Counted from the stretch's first letter, positions 10,699 to 23,224 are shown. The stretch is 64,000 bases of DNA from Azadirachta indica (GCA_022749755.1 CM040453.1:8144102-8208101); one strand, 5' to 3'. Numbers and translations are program-made. Notes: generated by a model from the letters alone, not told the origin.

Positions 10699-13600
10699 AT
10701 GGATAATCTCTTTGAATTGCTAGAAGGCAGACTCAGAATTTCTATAACAGATGCAACAATGATGTGGATTGTGCACTATGCAATGGATAGAGCACACGGC
10801 AAAGTGAAGTCCAAAGAAGGAGTCATTGAGAGATTGAACGAGATATCCAAATTCTATGAACTTGCAGTGATTCAGCTAGAAGGGTGTATGAAGTTTGTTC
10901 AGGAAGAAGCAGACAGCAGCAACATTCTTGACACCTGCCACGAAAAAGTCCTGGCAGACTTGGCAGAAGTCAGAGATCGTCTCCAGGGCCGCCTTCAGGA
11001 TTCGGAACTAGCACTCCGGGATAAAGACAGAGAGTTGAGGGAAAGGTTTGAAAATGAGTTCAAGCTTAAGCAAGCATTGGAAATGAAGGAAAGAGAATTG
11101 GTTTCTCTGCATAATAATGCTAATCTTGAGTTTGAGAGGACGAATATTGAGGATGTTGCGGAGTTCAGTACTTTGAGTAGTCCTGTAAATGGAGATGAGG
11201 AAAGATACGATGGTGAAATTTCTAAGTTGACGACACATTCGGTTGATCGACAAGGGTGGAATATAGAAGAAAAGCTTGAGCCTGAAGTTAGGGTTATTGA
11301 TGAGGAAATAAATGGAGTTATTGATAAGAAGAAGATTGAGCAGATGGGCTATGACATTAATATATTAAAAGAAACTCTGCAACATGCCTTTGGGAAAATG
11401 CAGAGTGCAATTTTCTTGTCTGAGCTGGGCCCTCAAGAACAGCAATTGAGGTGGACAATTGAGAATGAAGCAATTTGTACTTTGATTAATGGTTTTGTGA
11501 AGGATTTTAAGGAGAATTTTGAGATGGAAATGAGGAAGCAACAGAAGCAAGTTTTTATTGGTTTGAGTGAGCATTTGTCAGATTTGATGACAGAAGTTAC
11601 ATGCCTGCGTTATGAGCTTGAGAGTTTTATTAATCAGAATGAGGATCAATCGAAAGCTGCCAAAGGGTATGAGAATTCAGCTTCTTCATCCAAAACAAAT
11701 CTGGACTGCAACATTCCTCCAGGGGCAAGAAGATCTTCATCTGAAGGCCACAGATTTGCCAATTCAAACATTTTCACCTCCAATGTTGAAGGAGAACAGA
11801 GGCAGTCACGTGGCGGTGAACCAGAAGAAGGTGGGGGTAATTCTGTAGCTAAGATCATAAAAAATCACGAGTCCATTATCAGGAGAAAAAGTGAAGAGAT
11901 GAATTGGCTCAAACGCGAAATGCTTTCAGCGAAAAGCAGCTTTACCTTCGGGAGAGAAAAGGATTCTTCAAACCTGAAAAGAAGAATCCAAGAAGTTATT
12001 GTAAGATTGGATAATTTAATTAAATGCAATGCCAGACTTGATACTTTTGGAGAATACGGAGGTGATCAAGGGGGGAAAACTTCTACTTCGGAAATTATAT
12101 CAGAATCTGTTGTTAAAAATGAAGTGAATTCAGGTTTTGACAGTTTGGAAGATGTCTGGAAGAAAATGAATAATGCACCAGTAACTAACACATTCAACGA
12201 CGAACTACAAAATGAAATAAGGATGTTGAAGGAGGATGCTGAAAATAATAAACTTGAAGCTCAGATGAGAGAAGAAATATATTACACTGTGTGCAGTGAG
12301 GCAGTTAAGGACTCTCGCTCTACTCTTGACTGGGAATTAAAATGTTTTCAAGATGTATGCTCCTTAAGGGATGATGTATCCACAGTCCTCTTCTGGGAAA
12401 TGTACAAGGAGTGGGATGGGAATATAGAAAATCATAGCATTGAAAGGCTTCTTATGGAAGAGATTTCTCTCATTGTCTTTGCTGAGACCATCAAAGATAT
12501 TGTGAATACTGCTAATTACACATTAAGCGAACTCCAAGAGGTTAAAATCTCTGAGAATTTTACAGATAGCCGTTCTTTCAGTAAGGAGTCACTTGAAATT
12601 GCAGAATATTTGGTGAAGGAGGATGTCTACATGGTTTTCTTCAGGGAAATTATTGATGAGTGGAAGAAAGAGATTGATGCTCGTGACTTTGAGAATGTCA
12701 TTAGAGAGGAGGTGCACTATTTTGTCCTTGTTGAGGCTGCGAAAGATGCTTGCCGAAGTTTCAGAGAAACAGAATCCCAGAAACAACACAAAACCTCTGG
12801 TGACAATGGACGTGTTGAGAGTAGGGGAGAGGAGAGTTCGATTGAAAAACTAGATATGTTACTGAAGTGTATCGAACAGGAGGAAGACTTGATGATAAAT
12901 GCAAGTTCTGAAGCAAATGAGCAGAATACACAACTTGATCAGGTGGGATTGGAACATGAACAGCTTGATGAGCACAAGATCTTTCAAGCACTGATGGATG
13001 ACGATGATAGCACTTTTACTTCAGTGAGAAGCAAACTTGAGAAGGCTCTAGAGCAGTTAGCTATGAGTAAGACAATAATGAGTGAGTTGGAATCTAGTTT
13101 AGGCACAGAAGATGGCACTCAAGAAAGAGTTCATGATCAGATGATTCCTTCAGATACTGTGCAAGATAGAAATTTCTTCATTTCCCAACAACAAAATGAA
13201 GAGATTCATACAGACCAGTCCACTTCCATGTTTACATATATACTGGAGTTTGCACAAGTATTTGAAGGTTTTGAACTCCTAGCACAAGAAGAATTAGGAA
13301 ACAAAGTTTTAAGGTACTTCAATTTGCATTGACACTCCATTAATCTGCAATGCTTTAACCTTGGTCTAATTAGTTAACACAAGTTGAGACTTGCACTATC
13401 TGTGGACTAAGCAGTTTGCTGTGTCTCTCATACAGGTTGAAAGAGGCAAAGCATCAATTAGATTTGCTTGTTGAGCTTGTTGCCTCAATACGAAAAAGAG
13501 AATTGCTCTATAGGACAGCATTTATCAGAAGAAGCCAGAATCTCCAAAAGGCTGAACATGAGGTTCTGAACCAAAATGCTGTTTTGTTCTCCTAATTTTT

Positions 13601-14044
13601 TCTTAGGATAAACAAACTGAGTTTAACTTTAATACTTAGACTGCACTTTCCAAGTACCTTAGAAAGTCGATTTATTTTTTCTTAAGATTTATTACGGGGA
13701 TTGGTTTCTAGGTGGATCTGCTGGGTGATCAAGTGGATGCACTGCTAGGCCTACTTGAGAAGATATACATGACACTGCATCAACATTCGCGTGTATTACA
13801 ACAGCATTTTGAGGTGAGCAATGGTATAGTTTTCCAAAATCATTTCAAAATTCTGGTGGTATGTTATGCAACTATCAACTTCATCTTGTGAAACCATATG
13901 TTTTATGAGGTATTTGTTTGGTTCGTTCTGTCTTCTATTTCGTGGTTTAATTGGTGGTAGTTTTCTGTAACTTTATAGGTCTCAGAAATATTGAAGTTGA
14001 TCCAGAAAGAACTAATTGGGAAAATTCATCTTTCCAGCAAATAA
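10699..14044 (+). CDS. WAP: WPP domain-associated protein (long coiled coil), 4 exons
   Basis: Exons 10699-13313, 13436-13562, 13712-13813 and 13979-14044. All introns are GT-AG and phases agree, giving about 969 residues. The product is acidic and largely coiled coil: repeated heptads near residues 85-140 (LADLAEVRDRLQGRL then KDRELRERFENEFKLKQ), in the middle, and at the C-terminus. The C-terminal exons read RLKEAKHQLDLLVELVAS, then VDLLGDQVDALLGLLEKIYM, then VSEILKLIQKEL. This layout matches the plant WPP-domain-associated protein described from tomato, which binds WPP/MAF1-type nuclear-envelope proteins. The WPP partner and location are from family knowledge, not visible here. Reading past the exon-1 donor hits a stop within six codons, so splicing is required for the conserved C-terminus. 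It is the intact parent of the pseudogene at 17.8-20.3 kb. Confidence 0.85.
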
Positions 14045-14867
14045 GTAAAGAAAATTGACATATCCTTAAGGCAGGTTCAGCCATTTCATCCCCCAGTTTT
14101 CCTTCTTGGAAGAGAAGATTTGTGAATAAAAGTCGGTCATCCATTCATACAAAGTTTCTGACGCAAATTTCAAGCAGATAATTTGGGAATGTCATCATGA
14201 TATGAATAGGCCTTTAGATAACAGCTTAACATATAGGAAGAAGAAAGAACTCATGGCTACCAAGATTCAGTGACAGTATACAGAGCCTGGCCAACATGGA
14301 AGCAGCAAAATGGCAACTCATTTCAGTGCTTAACTACAAGCTGTTGAAAGTGATTCCTTCCGGATACATTGTGACGTTAACAGAGACATTGATTTTATGG
14401 GCTACAGATAAAGATTTTGTCATCATCAATAATGCTTTGTCAAGTTACTTCTGTATAGAAGTTTTCTTTTTTCAGAATTTAGAAATAGCTAGATTAATGC
14501 TGTAATTTCTTGTTTCTTTCAACTATCTGCGTAGAAGATCCGTTACACAAAAACCAACAAAAGAAAAAAAAAATGAAGAAAATATAGAAATCCATGAGTT
14601 TTTGATGACATAATTAGCCTTTTCTGTGCATCGCTACATTAGATGAAAAGATCAGTAAGGCTAATGCCCAAGAAATCAAATTCCTGGCTTTGTGCAAATT
14701 ACATAGGAAGAGGATAACTTAATTATCAGCTAATTATCAGCACCTTCTTATCAGAAGATTTCAAGAGTTCAATTGTGGGCTCAACTTTGTAATCTCTCTC
14801 TCTCTCTTTTCGCCACTCTGTATTACTCCAACATTACCTTCTCCAAACTACCTGATCTAAGCTAACA
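14045..14867. other. WAP 3' region and PDI-A promoter
   Basis: Non-coding DNA after the WAP stop. It is highly similar to 20270-21097, the same interval in unit 2. It contains the conserved upstream block (14340-14358) and, just before the PDI-A start, a (CT)n run at about 14795-14808. No gene of its own. Confidence 0.5.
14340..14358 (+). promoter_or_regulatory. Conserved upstream block, copy 1 (PDI-A)
   Basis: GCTGTTGAAAGTGATTCCT, 528 bp upstream of the PDI-A start codon. The match to other copies extends downstream into a weaker ATTGT...CAAAGACA-like block. The regulatory role is inferred from its recurrence at similar distances before four PDI copies. Confidence 0.4.
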
Positions 14868-16843
14868 ATGTCAATTACGGCAAAAGCTTGTCTCCTTTTT
14901 CTCACTACAGTAATTCTTCTTCTCTTAATCCTTGTTTGGCTTTCGCCTTTCTGTTTTTACGCAATGGATAATGCTGGAGGCTATGTATTATGTGCTTCTT
15001 TGTTCAAGGAACTTCCTCCCATGATTGCCAAAAGAACTGTTGAAATTTCACTTTCTTACAACGATTTCAATGATCAAAAGATCAAGTTAACAGTTATGGG
15101 CGAAAAAGACGTGGCGACACTAAGTGAGGAGAATTTTAGCCATATTATTGCCAAGAATCGGCATGTTATGGTGGCCTTTTATGCACCATGGTGCTACTGG
15201 AGCGAGAAACTGGCTCCGGAATATGATGCTGCCGCCACACAGCTGAAGGACAAGGTGGTGCTAGCAAAAGTTGATGCTGTCAAGGAGATTGAGTTGGCTA
15301 AAAAGTGGAGAATTCAGGCATATCCAACTATATATTTCTTTGTTGATGGAGTGCATGTGGATACTTACTATTATGCCAGGAACAGGTGAATTTTCCTTAC
15401 ATTTGTTGGATTTTTGTCTGTTCGGTAGGTGGGAAAATGTGATATGATTATACGCATTGTTTGTAACACTATTATTTATTCTGAAGGGATGCTATTGTGA
15501 ATTGGATAAAGGTTAAGATAGGTGGTGCTGTTTACACTGTGATGACAACAGAGCAAGCAGAGCACTTCTCACTTGCTGAATCTACAGTAGTTCTGGGATT
15601 CCTTCCCTTTTTAAAGGTACGTAATCACTGGCAGAATTTGAGAAATTGCTCAAGTTTTTCCTTTTAACATCTGTTTCCTATGACAAAAATCTTAGGCCCG
15701 GGAAACTGAGGAGATTGCGGCCGCTTCAAAACTGCATCCTGATGTTACATTCTATCAAACTGCTAGTGCTGATGTTGCAAAGATGCTTCAGATTAACCCA
15801 GATATCAAACGACCTGCTCTGGTCTTGCTGGAAAAAGAGTCTAAACGACTTACTCATTTTGGTTAGTTTTCAGGACATCTCCGATATGATTTGAAGCCTT
15901 CAAATTGAAAATTTACATTAATCTTGTTCATTTTTTAACATCATTTCTCAGATGGTCCATTCACCAAATCAGCAATATCTGACTTCGTTTCTGTGAATAA
16001 GCATCCTTTAGTGATCACTTTCAATAGGAAAACTTCTCCATTGATTCAGAACTCCCCCTTGAAACAGGTACTTCTGTAAACAAACATATCTTTCCTCAGG
16101 AAATTAAATTGCAAAATTTGATAGTTTTAACGTGTTCATAAATTTGTTCTCAGTTATGGCTTTTTTCGCTTATGCATGATTCTGAGGTTAAATCAATATT
16201 TCAAGAGGCAGCCGAAGCTTTCAAAGGAAAGGTAATCGTACAGATTTCAGTTAAGCTGATTGAAATATTTTCATGCAATCTGCAGGCTTCCATCTTGAAA
16301 TTTCCTGTTGTGTTTTCCTTTTCTTCTTTATTTGGCAGCTTCTCTTTGTGTATGTGCAAATGGACTGCCAAAATGATGGGAGAGGAATTTCTGATTATTT
16401 TGGTATCACTGGTCATGAGCCAAGAGTGAGTTTCACCTTGATTCCATGAGATCTTAACCCCATTTTACTCTAATTTCATTCATAATTATGGAAAACGGGG
16501 TATGCTCTGTCTATTTACATGCAGGTTATAGCAGTGACAGACATTCTCAATTCCAACAAGTATTTATTGAATGGAGAATTAACCATAAGCACTATAAAGG
16601 TTTGTATTATTTTCTCCTAAATATATTTTTCCTATGCTAAATAAGGGCTCTAAATTCAGTCCTGAAATGAACTTTTATCTGTTCTTACAGTTATTTGCTT
16701 TAAATTTCATGGAAGACAAGTTTCGGAACCAGTACGACAGTAAGACACATTCTGATGCGTATGATCCAGCTTCCTTCTTCCGCAAGAGCACTACCGCAAC
16801 ATGGCTGAAAACAAAAAGAAATGTCGATTTTCTTAACTTCTGA
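14868..16843 (+). CDS. PDI-like protein A: anchor + a(CYWS)-b-b', no a' domain
   Basis: Exons 14868-15385, 15487-15616, 15696-15861, 15952-16067, 16154-16231, 16339-16425, 16525-16599 and 16691-16843; every junction is GT-AG and in phase. About 440 residues. Residues 8-31 form a hydrophobic signal peptide or anchor. Residues 80-170 are a thioredoxin fold with active site WCYWS (Cys109, Ser112) and cis-Pro in AYPTIYFF (about 153). Exons 2-7 give b and b'-like domains (for example FYQTASADVAKML, FGITGHEPR, LNGELTISTIK). The protein ends in NVDFLNF. It is closest to plant PDIL1-5/PDIL1-6, which as far as I recall also have a noncanonical first active site. Those are about 530-residue a-b-b'-a' proteins; here the second redox domain and the ER-retrieval signal are absent. 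With one cysteine it could trap or isomerise disulfides but hardly oxidise. Probably in the secretory pathway. Confidence 0.85.
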
Positions 16844-17790
16844 TGAGAGTGAATCGAAGAATGATTCTCTCTCGTACTTTTAGTAATGATCGACAAATAT
16901 TTGTAAATTTCTAAATTTGCATGGCTACCTATATTCATCTTAGCTAGCCATAATGCCGCTTTCGGAACAATTTATATTAGACGTCGTTTAACCCTTCTGT
17001 TTATAATAAACTTATAGCCCAGTTATAGACTTTGAAACTCAAACATGCTTGAAACAATAATTGTATTTTTATTTAATTTTACAAACATAGAAACTACATT
17101 ACTTCATAAAGAATTAAGGATTAATTTTTACTAATTATTGACTCTAAATGTGCGTGCGCAATAATAATATTAATTGTAGATTAAAATCGCAGCACTCCAA
17201 TTAATTAATTTCAAACATATTTGTAAATCATAATACCCCATCAAATCACATATAATCATCATGATTAGGATCGGATAGTTAAACAAACCATACTCTGATA
17301 ATGCACTGTTTAATTGCCAAAATCAACAGCCTCCGTGAGACTGCTTGAAATTAAGGTACGATATATAGAAACAAGAGAGTGCGATTAATTGATTTCTTGT
17401 AAAAGTAAAACATGCCGTAGGTGCGTTCTAATCCATTGCTAAATACAAAAATCAAGAACCTTACAATTTTTTGTACATATTAAGAAAGAGCCTCGGAAAC
17501 AAAGAAAAGTCACAAAATTTCAACTCAGTCCTAGAATATTATTTAGCCAATTGCGTGCAATTGCCGTTGAAAGTGATTCCTTTAGGAAACATTAATTGTA
17601 ATGTTCAAAGACAAATAGGCATAGGTTACATAAACTTGACATCTCCATTAATTTTGTCATCCAAATAATACATTTTATCAGTCGCTATCTTCTATTATAA
17701 ACTATTCGTTTAAAAGCTTACTAGAAAAATTCAATTCTTTATACGAATTATTAGAATTACATATATAATTAATATAGTAAAATCCATCAG
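16844..17790. other. Downstream DNA of PDI-A, duplicated at 24.5-25.4 kb
   Basis: AT-rich non-coding DNA. From about 17060 on it matches 24500-25415, the region in front of the PDI pseudogene. In unit 1 it is therefore a promoter-type block left without its gene, because the duplication junction falls at its end. Confidence 0.5.
17563..17581 (+). promoter_or_regulatory. Conserved upstream block, orphan copy
   Basis: GCCGTTGAAAGTGATTCCT followed by TAGGAAACATTAATTGTAAT and a CAAAGACAAATAGGCATAGG-like block. Same element as at 14340 and 25191, but here no PDI gene follows; the next sequence is the WAP pseudogene. Confidence 0.4.
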
Positions 17791-18207
17791 AAAGCAACAT
17801 TAATCTTGACAGCTGCCACGAAAAAAGTCCTGGCAGACTTGGTAGAAGTCAGAGATCGTCTCCGTGGCCGCCTTCAGGATTCGGAGCTAGCACTCCTGGA
17901 TAAAGACAGAGTTGAGGGAAAGGTTTGGAAAGGAGTTCAAGCTTAAGCAAGCATTGGAAATGAAGGAAACAGAGAATTGGTTTCTCTGCATAATAATGCT
18001 AATCTTGAGCTTGAGAGGACGAATATTCAGGATGTTGCGGAGTTCAGTACTTTGAATAGTCCTGTAAGTGGAGATGACGGAAGATATGACTGCGAAATTT
18101 GTGAGTTGACTTGCATTCGGTTGTTGATGGACAGGGGTGGAATATAGAAGAAAAGCTAGAGCCTGAAGTTAGGGTTATTGATGAGGAAACAAATGGAGGT
18201 CAATACC

Positions 18208-18654
18208 TCTGACCTTGAACTCTTTCTTGATTGCCATCTTCTGTGCCTAAACTAGATTCCAACTCACTCATTATTGTCTTACTCATAGCTAACAGATCTA
18301 GAGCCTTCTCAAGTTTGCTTCCCACTGAAGTAAAATTGCACTCTGCATTTTCCCAAAAGCATGATGCAGAGTTTCTTTCAATATATTAATGTCATAACCC
18401 ATCTGCTCAATCTTCTTATCACTGAAGTAAAATAATATATTGATAAGAAGATTGAGCAGATGGGTTATGACATTAATATATTGAAAGAAACTCTGCATCA
18501 TGCTTTTGGGAAAATGCAGAGTGCAATTTTACTTCAGTGGGAAGCAAACTTGAGAAGGCTCTAGATCTGTTAGCTATGAGTAAGACAATAATGAGTGAGT
18601 TGGAATCTAGTTTAGGCACAGAAGATGGCAATCAAGAAAGAGTTCAAGGTCAGA
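18208..18654. repeat. Perfect 214-bp inverted repeat made of WAP exon sequence
   Basis: The left arm 18208-18421 is the exact reverse complement of the right arm 18441-18654 everywhere I compared. The 19-bp spacer is CTGAAGTAAAATAATATAT. Each arm is a fusion of two WAP exon-1 pieces (near 11328-11417 and 13018-13140) joined at a shared TTTT. A transcript in either direction would fold into a long, essentially perfect hairpin closely matching the intact WAP mRNA. Confidence 0.9.
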
Positions 18655-18850
18655 TGAGTCCTGCAGTTACTGTGCAAGACAGAAATTTCACCATTTATCA
18701 ACAACAAAATGAAGAGATTTATACAGACCAATCCAATTCCACGTTTACATATATACTGGAGTTTTTCGCAGGTATTTGAAATAGGGAACAAAGATTTGAG
18801 GTACATCAATTTTACACCGACATTCAATTACTCAGTAATGCTTTAACCTT

Positions 18851-19607
18851 AGGGCTTATTTATTTTTTTAACTGAAGTTCGAATATAATTATTCAGATGT
18901 TTAAGAGTTATTTATTTTTTAATTTATATCTGAATATTTGATAAAAACATCTGAATATAATTAAGTTAAAAATTTTGACTTAAATATAAATGAGCAAATG
19001 TCTGAATAATTTAATATTTTTATTTTTCAAAAAATATTTTTATTTTATTTAATTATTTACTAACAAAATTAAAAACCTAATTAACTATTTTTAACGTATA
19101 TCTTCTTTATTGTAGGTCTCCCCAATTGTTTTCTCAATCCTATTTATTTTATAATTTAATTATTTCAATAAATTTGTATATTTATATAATCACAACTATA
19201 TTATAATATGACTTATTATTTTTATTTAATTTTTATTGATATCATTGAGTAAAAAATTATTTTTTTTAAGAAAACATATATCAAGTAAATAAAAATATAT
19301 ATATATATTAATATAATTTGTTAATTTTTTTTTATCTATTATTGTACAAATATAATCAAAAAATTATTATAAATATAAATATATTATTTAAAAGGGTACA
19401 TATATGTTAAAATATTGATTTTTAAATATTTTATTTTGTCAAAACAAACAATTTAATACTTACTTTCACATGTTTTATAATAAAAAATAAATATATCATT
19501 TAGATTTAAATTTCAATTAAATTCAAATTTCAGTTAAGTTCAGAGTCCAGACAGAAAAAATAAATGTTAATAAATGTTAACAAATGTTTTACAAATAAAA
19601 AAAGTTA
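18851..19607 (+). mobile_element. Non-coding AT-rich insertion in the WAP pseudogene intron (family A)
   Basis: Present in unit 2 intron 1 but absent from the equivalent WAP intron (near 13355-13390). It starts near GGGCTTATTTATTTTTTTAA and ends near CAGACAGAAAAAATAAATG, whose complement begins CATTTATTTTTT, so a poor terminal inverted repeat is possible. A relative lies in reverse orientation at about 23225-24485. No coding sequence; probably a MITE, perhaps hAT-like (weak). Confidence 0.55.
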
Positions 19608-20270
19608 AGACTTGCACTAACTGTGGACTAAGCAGTTTGCTGTGTCTCCATACAGGTTGGAAGAAGCGAAGCATTAAAATTAGATTGCTCGTTGAGCTTG
19701 TTGCCTCAATACGAAAAAGAGAATTGCTCTAGAGAATTGCTCTATAGGACAGCATTTAGCAGAAGAAACCAGAATCCCCAAAAGGCTGAACACGAGGTTC
19801 TGAACCAAAATTCTGCTCTGCTCACCTGAATTTTTCCTAGGATAAACAAACTGAGTTTTAATTTAGCACTTAAGACTGCACTTTCCAAGTACCTTAGCGG
19901 AAACTTCAGTTGATTTAATTTTTCTTAAGATTTATTACGGTGATTGGTTTCTAGGTGGCTCTGCTGGGTGATCAAGTGGATGCACTCATAGGCCTACTTG
20001 AGAAGATATACATGACACTGCATCAACATTTGCCTGTATTACAACAGCATTTTGAGGTGAGCAATGGTATATTTTTCCAAAATCATTTCAAAATTCTGGT
20101 GGTATGTTATTCAACTATCAACTTTCATCTTGTGAAACTATATGTTTGTATGAGGTATTTGTTTGGTTCGCTCTGTTTTCTGCATTTTGGTTTAATTGGT
20201 GGTAGTTTTCTGTAACTTGATAGGTCTAAGAAATATAGACGTTGATCCAGAAAGAACTAACTGGAGAAAT

Positions 20271-21097
20271 TTCCAGCAAGCAATTAAAGAAAAGTTGACA
20301 TATCCACAAGGGCACGTTAAGCCATTTCACCCCGCAGATTTCTTTCTTGGAAGAGAAGATTTGTGAATAAAAGTCGGTCATCCATTCATACGAGTTTGTG
20401 ACGCAAATTTCAAGCAGCTAATTCGACGATGTCATCATGATATGAGAAGGCTTCTAGATTACAGTTTGACATCATATAGGAAGAAGAAAAAGCCCATGGC
20501 TGTCAAGATTCTGTGCCGGTATACAGAGCCTGGCCAACATGGAAGCAGCAAAATGGCAAGTGATTTCAGTGCTTAACTATAAGCTGTTGAAAGTGATTCC
20601 TTACTGACAGATTGTGATGTTAACAGAAAAATTGGTTTCATGGGCTACAGATAAAGATTTTGTCATCATCGATAATGCTTTGTCACTGTATAGAAGTTTT
20701 CTTTTTGTCAGAATCTAGAAATACAAGATTAATGTTATAATTTCTTGTTTCTTTCACCTATCTGCGTAGAAGATCCGTTACCCACAAACCAACAAAACGA
20801 AAAAAATAATAAGAAAAGGGAGAAACTGCAGAAATCCATAGGTCTTTGATTATGTAATTAGCCTTTTGTGCGCATCATTACATTTCATGAAAAGATCACT
20901 GAGGCTAATGACCCAAGAAGTCAAATTCCTGGCTTCGCGCAAATTACATAAGAAGAGGAAAACTTAATTATCAGCATCTTGTCATTAGAAGATTTCAAGA
21001 GTTCAATTGTGGGCTCAACTTCGGTATCTATCTCTCTTTTCTCTCCTGTGTATTACTCCATCACTGCCTTCTCCAAACTACCCGATCTCAGCCAACA
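20271..21097. other. Duplicate of WAP 3' region / PDI promoter
   Basis: Unit-2 counterpart of 14045-14867, with many small substitutions and indels. Serves as the PDI-B promoter region. No other gene. Confidence 0.5.
20583..20601 (+). promoter_or_regulatory. Conserved upstream block, copy 2 (PDI-B)
   Basis: GCTGTTGAAAGTGATTCCT, identical to copy 1 and 515 bp upstream of the PDI-B start codon. Confidence 0.4.
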
Positions 21098-23057
21098 ATG
21101 TCAACTACAGCAAAAGCTTGTCTCGTTTTCCTCAATAGAGTAATTCTTCTCCTCTCAATCCTTGTTTGGCTTTCACCTTTCTGTTTTTACAAAATGGATT
21201 ATGCTGGAGGGTATGTATTATGTGTTTCGTCATTCAAGGAAACTCCTCCCGTGATTGCCAAAAGAACAGTTGAACTTTCACCAGCTTACAGCAACTTCAG
21301 TGATCAAAGGATGAAGTTAACATACCCTCCACTTATGGGTGAAAATGACGTGGTGACACTGAGTGAGGAGAATTTTAGCCATGTTATTGCCAATAATCGA
21401 CATGTTATGGTGGTCTTTTATGCACCATGGTGCTACTGGAGCAAGAAACTGGCTCCGGAATATGCTGCTGCCGCCACACAGCTGAAGGGCAAAGTGGTGC
21501 TAGCTAAAGTTTGTTATGATATTAAGGAGATTGAGTTGGCCAAAAACTGGACAATTCAAGAATATCCAATGTATTTCTTTGTTGATGGGGTGCATGTGGA
21601 TACTTACCATTATGACTGGAAAAGGTAAATTTTCCTCATGTATTTTGTTTTGTTGGACTTTTCTCTGCCTGGTTGGTAGGATAGTATGGAAAATGAGTTT
21701 GAGCAGGTCTATGTGATATGATTATGTTCGTTGTTTGTAACGCTATTATTTATTCAGAAGGGATTCTATCGTGAATTGGATAAAGACTAGGATAGCTGTT
21801 GCTGTTCACACCGTGATATCAACAGAGCAAGCAGAAAACTTATCCCTTGCGGACTCTACTATAGTTCTTGGATTCCTACACTCGTTAAAGGTACATACAG
21901 AATTGAGAACTGAGAAATTGCTCTAGTTTTTCCCTTTAACATCTAATTCCTATGGCAATAATTTTAGGCCCCGGAAACTGAGGAGATTGCGGCCGCGTCA
22001 AAACTGCATCCTGATGTTACATTCTATCAAACTGCTAGTGCTGATGTTGCAAAGATGCTTCAGATTGACCCCGATATCAAAAGACCAGCTCTGGTCTTAC
22101 TGGAAAAAGAGTCTAAACGACTTACCCACTTTGGTTAGTTTTCAGGACATCTCTGATATGATTCGAAGGCTTCAAATTGGAAATGGATAAATCTTGTTAA
22201 TTTTCTTTGCATAATTTCTCAGATGGTCCATTCACCAAATCAGCAATATCTGACTTCGTTTCTGTGAATAAGCATCCTTTAGTGATCACTTTCACTAGGA
22301 AAAATGCTCCATTGATTCAGAACTTCCCATTGAAACAGGTACTTCTGTAAACAAACATACCTTTCGTCAGGAAATTAAGTTGCAAAATTAACATGTTCAT
22401 AAATTTGTTCTCAGTTGTGGCTTTTTTCGCTTATGCATGATTCTGAAGTTAAGTCAATATTTCGAGAGGCAGCCGAAGCTTTCAAAGGAAAGGTAATCGT
22501 ACAGATTTGTGCTAATTAAGCTTATTGAAATATTTTCATGCAATCTGCAGATTTCCATTTTGAAATTTCCTGTTATGTTTTTCTTTCTTATTATTTGGCA
22601 GCTTCTGTTTGTGCATGTGCAAATGGACTGCCAAAATGGTGGGAGACAAATTTCAGATTATTTTGGCATCACTGGTCATGAGCCAAGAGTGAGTTTCTTC
22701 ACCTTGATTCCACGAAATCTTAACCCGATTTTAGTTCTAATTTCATTCATAAATATGGAAAATGGGGTGTGCTCTATCTATTTACATGCAGGTTGTAGCA
22801 GTCACAGACATTCTGTATTCCAAAAAGTATGTATTGAATGGAGAATTAACCATAAGCACTATAAAGGTTTGCATTATTTTCTCCTAAATACATTTTTCTT
22901 ATGCTAAATAAGGGTTCTGGATTCAGTCCTGAAGTGAATTTGTCTGTTCTTACAGTCAGTTGCTTTAAATTTCCTGGAAGACAAGTTTTGGAACCAGTGG
23001 AATGCAACTTTATTAGATGCAGACTTCCAGTACGAGAGTGAGGTAGACAAATTCTGA
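21098..23057 (+). CDS. PDI-like protein B: anchor + a(CYWS)-b-b', no a' domain
   Basis: Exons 21098-21624, 21761-21890, 21968-22133, 22223-22338, 22415-22492, 22602-22688, 22792-22866 and 22956-23057, all GT-AG and in phase. About 426 residues, a close paralogue of PDI-A. N-terminal hydrophobic segment 8-31; thioredoxin domain with WCYWS (Cys112, Ser115). The usual YPTIYFF after the fold is shortened to YPMYFF, one residue less beside the cis-Pro, which may affect folding. The last exon differs from A: an insertion of about 30 nt relative to A gives the ending ESEVDKF. All introns keep A's positions, showing DNA-level duplication, and the frame has stayed open, unlike the adjacent WAP copy. 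That suggests recent duplication or selection. Confidence 0.83.
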
Positions 23058-23224
23058 TGTGTATGATCCAGCTTCCTTCTTCCGCTTAAACACTACAAAA
23101 AGAAATGTCGTTTTCCTTAACTTCCGATGAAATAATTGAGAGCGAATCGAAGAATGATTCTGTGTCGTGTAGTAATGATCGACAAAATTCTGTAAACTTC
23201 TAAATGTGCATGGATAATATGAAC

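Larger units (their letters stand above)
10919..17789 (+). repeat. Tandem segmental duplication, unit 1
   Basis: From inside WAP exon 1 (GCAACATTCTTGAC at 10919) through PDI-A and its downstream DNA to CCATCA at 17784-17789. Most of it is repeated, in the same order and orientation, from 17794 to about 25415. The units share WAP exons 1-4, the PDI gene with all its introns, and the downstream AT-rich block. Confidence 0.85.
17794..20270 (+). pseudogene. WAP pseudogene (5'-truncated, rearranged)
   Basis: Duplicate of WAP beginning at codon about 74, so it lacks the start and promoter. Exon-1-like sequence runs 17794-18200 with frameshifts. It is then replaced by a perfect inverted repeat joining pieces homologous to WAP 11328-11417 and 13018-13140, and continues to about 18780. 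Intron 1 has gained an AT-rich element (about 18851-19607). The exon 2 copy (19656-19796) carries a short tandem duplication of AGAGAATTGCTCT. The exon 3 copy (19955-20056) is intact and in phase. The exon 4 copy begins with GTC TAA, an immediate stop. It cannot encode WAP but could be transcribed as a non-coding RNA. Confidence 0.85.

Noticed and set aside
18298..18501. Minus-strand frame containing WAP-like sequence
   Set aside because: It is the left arm of the inverted repeat read in antisense context, not a gene.
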